Below are positions 25,318 through 33,593 of a stretch of 64,000 nt of DNA, in pieces; the stretch's first letter is position 1, and each line of letters starts with the position of its first letter. The position numbers were made by a program, and so were the translations under genes. The stretch spans positions 113,865-177,864 of the forward strand of contig JAWCLZ010000001.1 in the NCBI GenBank assembly GCA_038850275.1, given 5' to 3'. The stretch comes from JAWCLZ01 sp038850275. Its GTDB lineage: Archaea > Halobacteriota > JAWCLZ01. The notes under the pieces were generated by a model. It ran no database searches. It was not told where the DNA came from and saw nothing but the letters and a program-made list of their open reading frames with translations.

Positions 25318-25773
25318 TTGGCAAAGATGCATACCAGGCGAAAGGGAGCTTCGAAGTCCTCGCGTGTGAATCGAAAGACACCGCCTAATTGGCTCACGCT
25401 CTCGCCTAAAGAGATTGAAAACCTTGTTATTAAACTGAGAACTCAAGGTTTATCTTCAAGCAAGATTGGCATTGTACTGCGGGATAAATATGGCGTGCCA
25501 GATGTACAGGTTGCAACTGGTAAAAAAATCACGCAAATCCTAAGGGAAAATAAAATGGCTCCTAAGATTCCTGAGGATCTGCAAAATCTCATTGAAAAAG
25601 CTCTTAGATTAAAAACACATCTCGCTAATTCACCAAAGGACTTGCACAATAAAAGAGCGCTTCAAAATACTGAGTCCAAGATAAGGAGGCTTGTTAATTA
25701 CTATCGCGAGGAAGGAGTACTTCCAGAGGGCTGGGAGTATCAACCTGAAAAAGCTGAGCTGCTAGTGAAGTAG
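25318..25773 (+). CDS. rps15: Ribosomal protein uS15
   Basis: 151 residues, the archaeal/eukaryotic S15 (S13e) length. N-terminal MAKMHTRRKGASKSSRP-like start and PPNW, then IGIVLRDKYGVPDV and the C-terminal helix ending RRLVNYYREEGVLPEGWEY. TTG start with GGGGGA just upstream. It is followed after seven bases by the DHH nuclease gene, a common euryarchaeal order. Confidence 0.98.
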   Translation: MAKMHTRRKGASKSSRVNRKTPPNWLTLSPKEIENLVIKLRTQGLSSSKIGIVLRDKYGVPDVQVATGKKITQILRENKMAPKIPEDLQNLIEKALRLKTHLANSPKDLHNKRALQNTESKIRRLVNYYREEGVLPEGWEYQPEKAELLVK

Positions 25774-25780
25774 AGGCGAA

Positions 25781-27103
25781 ATGATTGAGAGACTTGATGT
25801 GCTTACTAAAACTGCTGCTGAGAAAATTAAAAGTTTTGACTTCGCAAGAGTGCTCTCCCATCACGATGCAGATGGCATTACAGCAGCAGGTATAATGTGT
25901 CTCTCTCTCTTTAGGAAGAAAATTCCATTTCAAGCAACCCTATTAAGTAAACTCGATGAAGAAGCAATTAAAGATATAGAGGGAAATGTTATTATATGCG
26001 ATATGGGCAGCGGACAAATTGAGCTCCTATCGCATTTAAAGAATGCTGTGATAGTAGATCACCATAAACCTTTGAATATCAATTCCACGCATATACAGGT
26101 GAATCATATACAAGTGAATCCTCATTTGGTTGGCATTGACGGTGCCTTTGAGCTATCTGCCAGCGGCACTGCTTATGCAATAGCTAAGCAGATGGATCCT
26201 TCAAATATCGACCTCTCAGGTTTAGCGGTTGTAGGCATCGTGGGTGACAAGCAACAAATGATAGGGGCAAATAGGGATATCCTTGAGGAAGCAATGCGAA
26301 AAGGAGTGGTCTCAATTAAAAGAGACTTTTTAATCGATGCTGACACTGAAACTCTCAAGGAGATATTGGAATATAGTTTCGAGCCATATCTAGAGATAAC
26401 TGGCGATGCGCAGAAAATTATAGAACTTCTCAAGCAAATTAAACTCAATCCAAGCACTAGCTATCGAGATTTAAATGAAGAGGAAAAAAGGCGGTTCCTC
26501 AGTGCACTTATGCTTAAGATTATGAAGCGCAGTAGCGCTGAAGCTATGGCTGAGTTAATTGGAGAGGTATACATATTGAATAAAGAAATATATCCTCAAG
26601 CTTTAGGTTTTGCAAATTTATTGAATTCCTGTGGAAAACTTGGAAAAACAGGTCTTGCTCTATCTCTATGCTTGAGGGATAAAACGCAGATTGAGGAAGC
26701 TAAAAAATACCACCGTGAATATCAAAAAAGAGTAATAATTGAATTAAGAGCCATAGAGGATAGGATCAAAAAGCTGAAGGCAATTCAATATGTGGAAATT
26801 AAAGATGCAGCTGTAACAAGCGCGGTATCATCTTGCATAATACGATACATCTCCCCAGAGCTACCTTTGCTTGTTCTGAGCGAAGAAGAAGGCAAGATCA
26901 AAGTTTCCGCACGAGGAAATAGAAAGCTAGTTCAAAGTGGCTTAGATTTAGGAGTAGCGCTAAAGGAAGCTGCAAAGAGGGCTCAGGGAACAGGAGGGGG
27001 TCATAGCATTGCTTCAGGGGCTTCGATACCGAAGGGTATGGAAAATATATTTATCCAAGCAGTTGAAGAAATTGTGGCAGAGCAGTTGAAAATTAAGAAT
27101 TAA
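25781..27103 (+). CDS. DHH-family RecJ-like phosphoesterase/exonuclease
   Basis: 440 residues. The DHH domain has LSHHDADGITAAG, CDMGSG and VDHHKP. The C-terminal DHHA1 domain ends with TGGGHSIASGASIP. This is the archaeal RecJ/GAN-type family that associates with GINS or acts as a single-strand exonuclease. A 15-bp in-frame tandem duplication (26090-26119) gives the doubled peptide HIQVNHIQVN at about residue 104. Neighbours uS15 and Pcc1 match the conserved euryarchaeal cluster. Confidence 0.9.
   Translation: MIERLDVLTKTAAEKIKSFDFARVLSHHDADGITAAGIMCLSLFRKKIPFQATLLSKLDEEAIKDIEGNVIICDMGSGQIELLSHLKNAVIVDHHKPLNINSTHIQVNHIQVNPHLVGIDGAFELSASGTAYAIAKQMDPSNIDLSGLAVVGIVGDKQQMIGANRDILEEAMRKGVVSIKRDFLIDADTETLKEILEYSFEPYLEITGDAQKIIELLKQIKLNPSTSYRDLNEEEKRRFLSALMLKIMKRSSAEAMAELIGEVYILNKEIYPQALGFANLLNSCGKLGKTGLALSLCLRDKTQIEEAKKYHREYQKRVIIELRAIEDRIKKLKAIQYVEIKDAAVTSAVSSCIIRYISPELPLLVLSEEEGKIKVSARGNRKLVQSGLDLGVALKEAAKRAQGTGGGHSIASGASIPKGMENIFIQAVEEIVAEQLKIKN
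26090..26119. repeat. 15-bp in-frame tandem duplication inside the DHH gene
   Basis: CATATACAGGTGAAT (26090-26104) is followed by CATATACAAGTGAAT (26105-26119), one base different. It adds five residues in a surface-type loop after the DHH motif without breaking the frame. Confidence 0.9.
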
Positions 27104-27126
27104 AGAGAACAGGGGAAAATATAAGC

Positions 27127-27354
27127 TTGAAATGCTACTGCAAACTTATAATTCCAAATATCTCTCCAGTGATTGCCAAATCAGTTGAGCCGGATAATTT
27201 ACCCAACATGCGCTTGAATGTGAGCAAGGATTATATAATTACAGAGATAGAAGTGGATGAAATTGGCACATTGATTTCAACCATAGATGACTATATAATG
27301 AATCTGAGAATTGCTGAAAGCTTGGTGGAAGCATGCAAGAGCAAGTTGAAATGA
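27127..27354 (+). CDS. pcc1: KEOPS complex subunit Pcc1
   Basis: 75 residues, the small dimerising subunit of the KEOPS complex that makes t6A37 in tRNA. Typical features are an IxPDN-like turn (VEPDNLPNMRLNV) and the helix TLISTIDDYIMNLRIAESLVEA. TTG start. The 3' end overlaps SerRS by 22 bp. The catalytic subunit Kae1 is encoded separately at 54148. Confidence 0.88.
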   Translation: MKCYCKLIIPNISPVIAKSVEPDNLPNMRLNVSKDYIITEIEVDEIGTLISTIDDYIMNLRIAESLVEACKSKLK

Positions 27355-28853
27355 AGTTCTATCTCAAAGCAAATTATAAATTAAGTGGAGAAGCAGGTCA
27401 AGCGAAGCGGGAAATAGAAGCATTGATCGAAGATGCAAATCAAAATCTCCTTCAGAAGGGTGCTCCTAAGGGAAAGGGAGCAATGGTGGCGAGCTTTAAT
27501 TTAAGTGGAAAAAAACTTGGACTTGAAATTCTCTCAGGGAGATATGTGAGAGCGCATGATGCCATCCTTAGATTGAGGAAGCCACTTGCAGCGTTGCTAG
27601 GTCAAAAATATCGCATTGGAATAAGAGGCATAGAGGTTGAGGCTTTTAATATTGAAGTTAAAGCAGATCAGCCTTTGAAAGAACTTAAAATTCCATTCAT
27701 CAAGGAAATGAAGTATAGCGATGGAAAAATTTTCCTCTCGCTAAGCGTTGGAGAAACTGAGCTTGAAAATAGAGTGCCTGATAGGATAATTAACCTACTT
27801 GAGGAAAAAATTACCTCCCAGCTATACGGCGGCAAGGGGGAGCACTGGGAGTTGATCTGGGATAGTGGTAAAAAGCAACATTTCTTCAATAGTGATCCAA
27901 CTGAGGAGATGATCAAGCGCCATTGGATCAAGCGAGGGCCCAGTAGAGGGCAGTGGGTCTATGGCCCGCAGATAACTAGGATATTCAGAGCCTTCGAGCG
28001 AATCGTTGAAAAAGAGATCCTTGAACCACTTGGCTATAATGAGATGATCTTCCCGAAATTGGTAACTTGGGAGGTGTGGAAGCGATCTGGGCATTTGAAG
28101 GGATTATATCAAGGTGGCTTTGAGCCATATTTCATATGCCCACCTAAAACTCGTGACCCGGAATTTTGGGAAGAAGTTGTGGATTATTACAAGGTAACGA
28201 ATGAATTACCATTAGATAAAATAAAGGAAAAACTTGATCTGCCAATTGGTGGAATGTGCTTTGCTCAATGCCCACCATTCTGGGTATTCCTCCAAGGCGC
28301 TACTTTGCCAGATGAAATCTTTCCAGTGAAAGTCTTCGATCGTTCTGGGACTTCACATCGCTATGAAAGTGGAGGAATACATGGTATAGAGCGCTTGGAT
28401 GAATTCCATAGAATTGAATTGCTATTCATAGGCACGCCAGAACAAGTTATGGAGCATGCAAAAGAGATGCAGCTGCGCTATAAGTATATCTTCAATGAAA
28501 TCTTAGACCTCGAATGGCGCACTGCTTGGGTAACTCCTTGGTTCATGGCGCAGGAGGGCTTGACTGGAGTAGCTGAGAAAAAAGAAGTGGGAACAATAGA
28601 TTATGAAGGCTACTTGCCCTATAAAGCAAGCTATCTTGAGTTTCAAAATCTAAGTGTTAATGGCGATAAATATCCCAAGGGCTTTAATGTAAAGCTGCAG
28701 AGTGGAAAGGAACTATGGAGTGGCTGCTCTGGAATTGGTTTAGAGCGCTGGGCAGCAGTGTTTCTCGCGCAGAAGGGCTTTGATGTTAATAACTGGCCTG
28801 AGAAATTCAGAGCAATTGTGGGCGAATTGCCTGAGGTATTCAAGTTTCTATAG
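27333..28853 (+). CDS. serS: Seryl-tRNA synthetase, type 2 (methanogen type)
   Basis: 506 residues. Atypical class II SerRS with a distinct N-terminal domain and zinc-dependent serine recognition. Catalytic-core segments are SGHLKGLYQGGF, GMCFAQCPPFWVFLQGATLPDE, SGTSHRYESGGIHGIERLDEFHRIE (motif 2) and ELWSGCSGIGLERW (motif 3). Cysteines in CFAQC and SGCSG and the glutamate in HRIE are the expected zinc ligands. The ordinary SerRS is a different family; this form is characteristic of methanogens. The first Met at 27333 or the Met at residue 7 could be the start. Confidence 0.93.
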   Translation: MQEQVEMKFYLKANYKLSGEAGQAKREIEALIEDANQNLLQKGAPKGKGAMVASFNLSGKKLGLEILSGRYVRAHDAILRLRKPLAALLGQKYRIGIRGIEVEAFNIEVKADQPLKELKIPFIKEMKYSDGKIFLSLSVGETELENRVPDRIINLLEEKITSQLYGGKGEHWELIWDSGKKQHFFNSDPTEEMIKRHWIKRGPSRGQWVYGPQITRIFRAFERIVEKEILEPLGYNEMIFPKLVTWEVWKRSGHLKGLYQGGFEPYFICPPKTRDPEFWEEVVDYYKVTNELPLDKIKEKLDLPIGGMCFAQCPPFWVFLQGATLPDEIFPVKVFDRSGTSHRYESGGIHGIERLDEFHRIELLFIGTPEQVMEHAKEMQLRYKYIFNEILDLEWRTAWVTPWFMAQEGLTGVAEKKEVGTIDYEGYLPYKASYLEFQNLSVNGDKYPKGFNVKLQSGKELWSGCSGIGLERWAAVFLAQKGFDVNNWPEKFRAIVGELPEVFKFL

Positions 28854-28870
28854 CTGTTTCTGTAGCCAGA

Positions 28871-28990
28871 ATAAATTTGGAATAGAAGGAAAGAATTTGG
28901 AATAGAATCTGGAATAGAAAATAGAAATTATGATAAATAGATATATATAGCAAGAAATAGCAAGAATCTACAATTCATAATCTTACTTGG
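28871..28990. repeat. Low-complexity GGAATAGAA repeats before eS1
   Basis: GGAATAGAA occurs at about 28879, 28898 and 28911, and AATAGCAAGAA occurs twice near 28953-28972. A TATA box (GATATATATAG, about 28939-28949) lies in between. This is the promoter region of the eS1 gene, littered with short tandem copies. Confidence 0.6.
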
Positions 28991-29000
28991 AGGAAATTAC

Positions 29001-29618
29001 TTGGCACGCGCTGTGAAAAAAGTTGAAGGGTGGAAAGCCAAGCAGTGGTATAATGTTTTAGCTCCAGAGGTATTTGGCAGAGCGAACATTGGTACAACGC
29101 CAAGCGATGATCCTAGTAAGCTTATAGGTAGAGTTATTGAAACCACGCTTGGTGATTTAGTGAATGACTGGTCTAAACAGAATATTAAGATGATGTTCAA
29201 GATAGAAAATGTAACTGGGGAAAATTGCAATACTTCCTTCATTGGACACGAGTTAACGCGTGATTACTTGCGCTCATTAGTCAAGCGCAGGACTTCGAAG
29301 ATAGATTCAAATGTGGTTGCTACTACCCTTGATGGTAAGAGAATTAGGGTTAAATCCTCTTGTTTTACCACTAAGAGAGCACACCGCCCCCAGATTGAGG
29401 CTATTCGCAAAGTTATGGATCACATTGTTTTAGAAAGAGCTAAACTTTTAACCTTAGATCAATTCATTCAAGAATTAATTCTCGGAAAAGTGGCTTCAGA
29501 TATCTATAAAGAAGCTAAGGTCATTTATCCTTTGAGAAGAGTTGAAATTACAAAGTCTGAGATTGAGCCTGAGATCAAAGTAGCGGAACCAGCGAAGGAA
29601 GCTGCTTCAGCAGGGTAA
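29001..29618 (+). CDS. rps3ae: Ribosomal protein eS1 (S3Ae)
   Basis: 205 residues. KKVEGWKAKQWYNVLAPEVFG, the IGTTP segment, GHELTRDYLRSLVKRRTSKID and the C-terminal YPLRRVEI are eS1 signatures. TTG start with TTGGAGGAA upstream. The C-terminal tail is acidic and alanine-rich. Confidence 0.97.
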   Translation: MARAVKKVEGWKAKQWYNVLAPEVFGRANIGTTPSDDPSKLIGRVIETTLGDLVNDWSKQNIKMMFKIENVTGENCNTSFIGHELTRDYLRSLVKRRTSKIDSNVVATTLDGKRIRVKSSCFTTKRAHRPQIEAIRKVMDHIVLERAKLLTLDQFIQELILGKVASDIYKEAKVIYPLRRVEITKSEIEPEIKVAEPAKEAASAG

Positions 29619-29701
29619 ATCGGAGAATCAAATATAATTACGAATAAATTCGCAGTTATAAAAGGATATTAATATTAGATTTTCCTATTATTATAATTAT
29701 C

Positions 29702-30280
29702 ATGGAAGATATTGAAAGTAAGGAGGAGTCCAAAAAGCTTTTAATTTTACCTCTTGGAGAGCAGTCCAAGAAGCTCACGCAAGTTATTTCTAATGAAACA
29801 GCTATGAAGATCTTGGAGCTTCTTGCAGAATCATCTCTTTCGACTTCTCAGATCTCTGAGTTGCTTAATCTACCTATAACTACTGTGCAGTATAATATAG
29901 ATAATTTAATGAACATTGGGCTTATCAAAATCGATAGAGTGAAATATAGCGAGAAGGGGCGAGAGGTAAAAATCTATGCACCTAGGCAGAAGTTGATCGT
30001 GCTTGTGCCTGAGAAAACTGATTCCTCAAATGTGCTCGATATTTTGAAGAAATATATTGCTCTATTATTTTTTGCCCTTGTTTCAGCTAGCGCTATTGAG
30101 TTTTTAATTCAAAGTACTCAGTCCATTGCATTAGCTCCTGCTAGGGAGAATGCAGTCAAGGGTTTTGCAAGCGCTCCTCAGGATATATGGAGCCATGTTA
30201 GTCTATGGTTTTTAGTAGGCTGTCTTTTGGTCATTTCAATTCTAGCGGGCTATGAATTTATATCTAAGCGCAGACAATGA
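29702..30280 (+). CDS. Membrane-anchored ArsR-type winged-helix regulator
   Basis: 192 residues. Winged helix at about 25-95 (NETAMKILELLAESSLSTSQISELL, TTVQYNIDNLMNIGLIKI, wing to KIYAPRQK). Two predicted membrane helices at about 121-143 (YIALLFFALVSASAIEFLI) and 165-187 (VSLWFLVGCLLVISILAGY) are separated by a short external loop. A DNA-binding domain tethered to the membrane suggests signal detection at the envelope. This architecture is known in euryarchaea; the signal is unknown. Confidence 0.8.
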   Translation: MEDIESKEESKKLLILPLGEQSKKLTQVISNETAMKILELLAESSLSTSQISELLNLPITTVQYNIDNLMNIGLIKIDRVKYSEKGREVKIYAPRQKLIVLVPEKTDSSNVLDILKKYIALLFFALVSASAIEFLIQSTQSIALAPARENAVKGFASAPQDIWSHVSLWFLVGCLLVISILAGYEFISKRRQ

Positions 30281-30287
30281 TCTTTTG

Positions 30288-30569
30288 ATGAAAAGAGCAA
30301 TAGATTTGAAAAAGGACTTCCCAGCTCTTGCTCGTGAACTTGAAGGTGATTTAAACGAGCATAGCACTTGGATTCCTAAGGTTACAGATCACCTTCAACG
30401 TTGCTCCAACGAGGATGAAGCAATTGAGATAATAAATTTTTTCGAGGAGCGAGGTGAGATATCTCCAGAGTACGCTAGAATACTGCGCTTTTTAGTGGTT
30501 AAAAAAGGGCATAAGATTTTTGGCTCTCGAAAGCCCGGGGAATATGAAAAGGGGATGAGGGAAGAATAA
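30288..30569 (+). CDS. Conserved small archaeal protein (DUF2095-like)
   Basis: About 94 residues from ATG 30288, eight bases after the stop of the previous gene. Acidic helical protein with DFPALAREL near the start, HSTWIPKVTDHLQRC, and EAIEIINFFEERGEISPEYARIL. By pattern it resembles DUF2095, a family of unknown function in methanogens. An in-frame upstream start at 30252 would overlap the regulator. Confidence 0.65.
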   Translation: MKRAIDLKKDFPALARELEGDLNEHSTWIPKVTDHLQRCSNEDEAIEIINFFEERGEISPEYARILRFLVVKKGHKIFGSRKPGEYEKGMREE

Positions 30570-30676
30570 TTTTGTAAAAACTTAATTTAAATTTAGAAAA
30601 AAATTAAATAAATTCATAAAAATTTGGTAAAATAATCAAAAAGTATAAATATTATGTTGAGTATTATAATGATGAA

Positions 30677-30811
30677 ATGAGATCTACGAAAAACTTGGGC
30701 GTTGCAATATGCGGTACTTGTAAATACTTAGTTAAAAACAGCCATCTCTGCAAATTCAATGGTTACTGCGCAAAGAAATCTATGCTTCAGTATATCATCT
30801 CAAGAGTTTAA
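30677..30811 (+). CDS. 44-residue Cys-rich small protein
   Basis: Short ORF in a gap, with cysteines in ICGTCKYL, HLCKF and GYCAKK (C-x2-C-x9-C-x5-C). This spacing fits a knuckle-type zinc or Fe-S site. A TATA box AAGTATAAATA (30641-30651) lies about 26-36 bases upstream, placing the start for a leaderless transcript. Similar Cys-rich mini-proteins are common in methanogens. Too short for most gene finders. Confidence 0.6.
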   Translation: MRSTKNLGVAICGTCKYLVKNSHLCKFNGYCAKKSMLQYIISRV

Positions 30812-30855
30812 ACATAAGTTAACTTTTATACCCCTGTTTCCCTATTTTTCATAAA

Positions 30856-32121
30856 ATGATTACAATTGGCATAGATGATACAGATTCAATTGACGGGATG
30901 TGCACTACTTATTTACTAGCCATACTTATTGAAAAACTCAAAGACTATAGCTTAGCAGATCTCCCGCGGTTGGTGAGATTAAACCCAACAATTAAATATA
31001 AAACACGTGGAAATGCTGCAGTTGCTCTGAAGTTAAATGTTGGAGAAGAAAAGGATATAACTAAGATCTGGGAAACCACGCTTGAAACAATTGAAGAACT
31101 AGCGCACTTTCAAGACCCAAAGACAAATCCAGGAGCAGTGCTATTGAAAGGCGAGCCTCCGCTTGAACTTAAAGCCTTTGCGATGCGTGCAGTTAAAGAT
31201 GTGCTCACTATAAAAGAAGCTAGATCTTTGATAGCTAAATATGAAATCAAAGCCAAGGGCTATAAAAATCAAAGGGGTTTAATTGGTGCTCTAGCTGCAG
31301 CTTCACTTGAACTTGATCCCTATACCTATGAACTCATAGCATATCGAGAGAAAGCGAGAATCGGTACAAAGCGCTTCATCGATCGAGCAAGTGTTTTTGA
31401 AGCTGATGCAGCCACTTATCCTCTTACTTGGGATACTGTTGATTTGAAAAATAATCTCATAGTCTTCGCCCCCCACTCTCCCGATCCAGTGCTATTTGGA
31501 ATAAGAGGTGATGATATTGATGCAATTAAAAAAGCTTTTTCAATGATCAAATGCGAGCCAGTGGAGCGATCAGTGCTCTATAGGACAAATCAAGGCACAG
31601 ATATGCATATAATTGAAGCTGAAATAGGTGAAGCTAAAAACTGGCGCTCTTATAGACTCACAGGCGTGGTTTCAAAGGAGCCTAAAACCATAGAGGGGGG
31701 ACATGTTATTTTTTCCATAGCAAAAGGGAAGAATGAGATAGACTGTGCAGCTTATCAGCCCACTCGTCAATTTCGCGATATCATAAGAAAGCTTCGAATT
31801 GGAGATGAAATTGCTGTATATGGGAGCATTAAGAACTGGACTTTGAATCTGGAGAAGATTGAGATTCTAAAACTTGCTAAGGTCTATGAAGTATGCAATC
31901 CAAAGTGCTGGATATGTGGAAAGCGAATGAAATCAGCTGGAAGAGCACAGGGCTATCGCTGCAAGCGCTGCAAAACAATAGCGAGAGAGGTGGAAAAGGT
32001 CGTAGTTGAAAGAAATCTACTTCCTGGGCTATATGAAGTTCCTCCTAGCGCTAGACGGCACTTGGCGATGCCCTTAATTCGAATGCGAAATTTAAGAAAG
32101 GATATTTTTCCGAGTAGGTAA
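30856..32121 (+). CDS. tiaS: tRNA(Ile2) 2-agmatinylcytidine synthetase TiaS
   Basis: 421 residues. TiaS attaches agmatine to C34 of tRNA-Ile2 (CAT anticodon) so that it reads AUA. N-terminal IGIDDTDSIDGMCTTYL and KYKTRGNAAVAL, central KGYKNQRGLIGALAAASLEL (ATP-binding region), an OB-fold at about 270-345 and a C-terminal zinc ribbon CWICGKRMKS...CKRCKTI. A tRNA with anticodon CAT lies at 58667-58741 and is a possible substrate. Arginine decarboxylase, the agmatine source, is not in the window. Confidence 0.93.
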   Translation: MITIGIDDTDSIDGMCTTYLLAILIEKLKDYSLADLPRLVRLNPTIKYKTRGNAAVALKLNVGEEKDITKIWETTLETIEELAHFQDPKTNPGAVLLKGEPPLELKAFAMRAVKDVLTIKEARSLIAKYEIKAKGYKNQRGLIGALAAASLELDPYTYELIAYREKARIGTKRFIDRASVFEADAATYPLTWDTVDLKNNLIVFAPHSPDPVLFGIRGDDIDAIKKAFSMIKCEPVERSVLYRTNQGTDMHIIEAEIGEAKNWRSYRLTGVVSKEPKTIEGGHVIFSIAKGKNEIDCAAYQPTRQFRDIIRKLRIGDEIAVYGSIKNWTLNLEKIEILKLAKVYEVCNPKCWICGKRMKSAGRAQGYRCKRCKTIAREVEKVVVERNLLPGLYEVPPSARRHLAMPLIRMRNLRKDIFPSR

Positions 32122-32210
32122 ATTTTCGTTAAGTATAAATAGGTTGCGATTTATCAAATAAGCCAATAAAATACATTAATGTATAAAAAAGATCGTTTAG
32201 AGGTGGAAAT

Positions 32211-33593
32211 ATGAAAAACAAGATTCTACTGGATGAAGAGGATATACCTAAAAACTGGTACAACATCTTGCCCGATCTACCAAAGCCACTTCCCCCACCA
32301 GTGAACCCAGTTACAAAAGAGCCCATAAGGCCTCAAGATCTAGAGCGAGTATTCGCTAAGGAGTTAATAAAGCAAGAGGTCTCGCAAGACCGATGGATAC
32401 CCATACCAGAGGAAGTGCGCTTGGTTTATCGCTTGTGGCGCCCCACTCCACTTTATAGAGCTATTAATTTGGAGAAAGCACTAAAAACACCTGCCAAGAT
32501 TTACTATAAATATGAAGGTGTAAGTCCCCCTGGAAGCCACAAGCCGAATACAGCGGTGGCTCAAGCATATTACAATATGAAAGAAGGTATAAAGCGGCTT
32601 ACAACTGAAACTGGTGCTGGACAATGGGGCTCAGCTCTTGCATTCGGCTGCACCATGTTTGGATTGAAGTCAACCATTTACATGGTTAAGGCAAGCTATT
32701 ATCAAAAGCCCTATAGAAGAATGCTAATGGAAGCTTGGGGAGCAGATGTAAGTCCTAGTCCCAGCGATAAAACTCAGTTTGGCAAGAGAATATTAAAAGA
32801 AGACCCAGATAATCCAGGTTCTCTGGGTATAGCCATAAGTGAAGCTGTGGAGGATGCTGTTACCCACGAAGCAACCAAGTATACTCTAGGTAGTGTATTA
32901 AACCATGTTTTACTCCATCAAACAGTAATTGGCTTAGAAGCTCAAAAGCAATTTGCTCTAATAGACGACTATCCAGATTTAATAGTTGGCTGCGTCGGCG
33001 GTGGAAGCAGCTTCTCAGGCACATTTTGGCCATTTTACTATGAAAAAGTGAAGGGAAAGGCTAAAAAGGATGTCCAATTCTTAGCAACTGAGCCAACAGC
33101 TTGTCCAACCTTAACTAAGGGGATTTATACCTATGACCACGGGGATACCGCTAGACTCACCCCGCTTATGAAGATGTACACCCTAGGCCACGATTTCATC
33201 CCTGCTCCAATCCACGCAGGCGGGCTGCGATACCATGGAGATGCTCCAACGCTTTGCTTGCTTGTTAAAGAAGGCATTGTTCAAGCTAGAGCATATAATC
33301 AAGTGGAAGTCTTCGACGCAGCTGTACTCTTCGCTAGAACTGAGGGAATAATATCCGCTCCTGAACCAGCACATTCCATTAAAGCAGTAGTGGATGAAGC
33401 AATTAAATGCAAGCAAACAGGTGAGGGAAAAACAATCTTCTTCCTCCTCTGCGGACACGGGCACTTTGATATGAAGGCATATGAAGACTACTTCGAAGGC
33501 AAGCTCCCGCCCTATGAATATCCAACTCAAGAGATAGAGAGATCGATGAAGAAACTCAGAGAGCTATATCCATGGCTCAATGAAATAGGATAA
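32211..33593 (+). CDS. trpB2: Tryptophan synthase beta chain-like, TrpB2 type
   Basis: 460 residues, PLP enzyme. EGVSPPGSHKPNTAVAQAYY holds the PLP lysine; TTETGAGQWGSALA, GCVGGGSSF and HAGGLRYHGDAP are conserved. The long N-terminus (DEEDIPKNWYNILPDLP) marks the TrpB2 subfamily, which acts on serine and indole and often occurs without TrpA. No trp genes are nearby. GAGGTGG precedes the ATG. Confidence 0.93.
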   Translation: MKNKILLDEEDIPKNWYNILPDLPKPLPPPVNPVTKEPIRPQDLERVFAKELIKQEVSQDRWIPIPEEVRLVYRLWRPTPLYRAINLEKALKTPAKIYYKYEGVSPPGSHKPNTAVAQAYYNMKEGIKRLTTETGAGQWGSALAFGCTMFGLKSTIYMVKASYYQKPYRRMLMEAWGADVSPSPSDKTQFGKRILKEDPDNPGSLGIAISEAVEDAVTHEATKYTLGSVLNHVLLHQTVIGLEAQKQFALIDDYPDLIVGCVGGGSSFSGTFWPFYYEKVKGKAKKDVQFLATEPTACPTLTKGIYTYDHGDTARLTPLMKMYTLGHDFIPAPIHAGGLRYHGDAPTLCLLVKEGIVQARAYNQVEVFDAAVLFARTEGIISAPEPAHSIKAVVDEAIKCKQTGEGKTIFFLLCGHGHFDMKAYEDYFEGKLPPYEYPTQEIERSMKKLRELYPWLNEIG

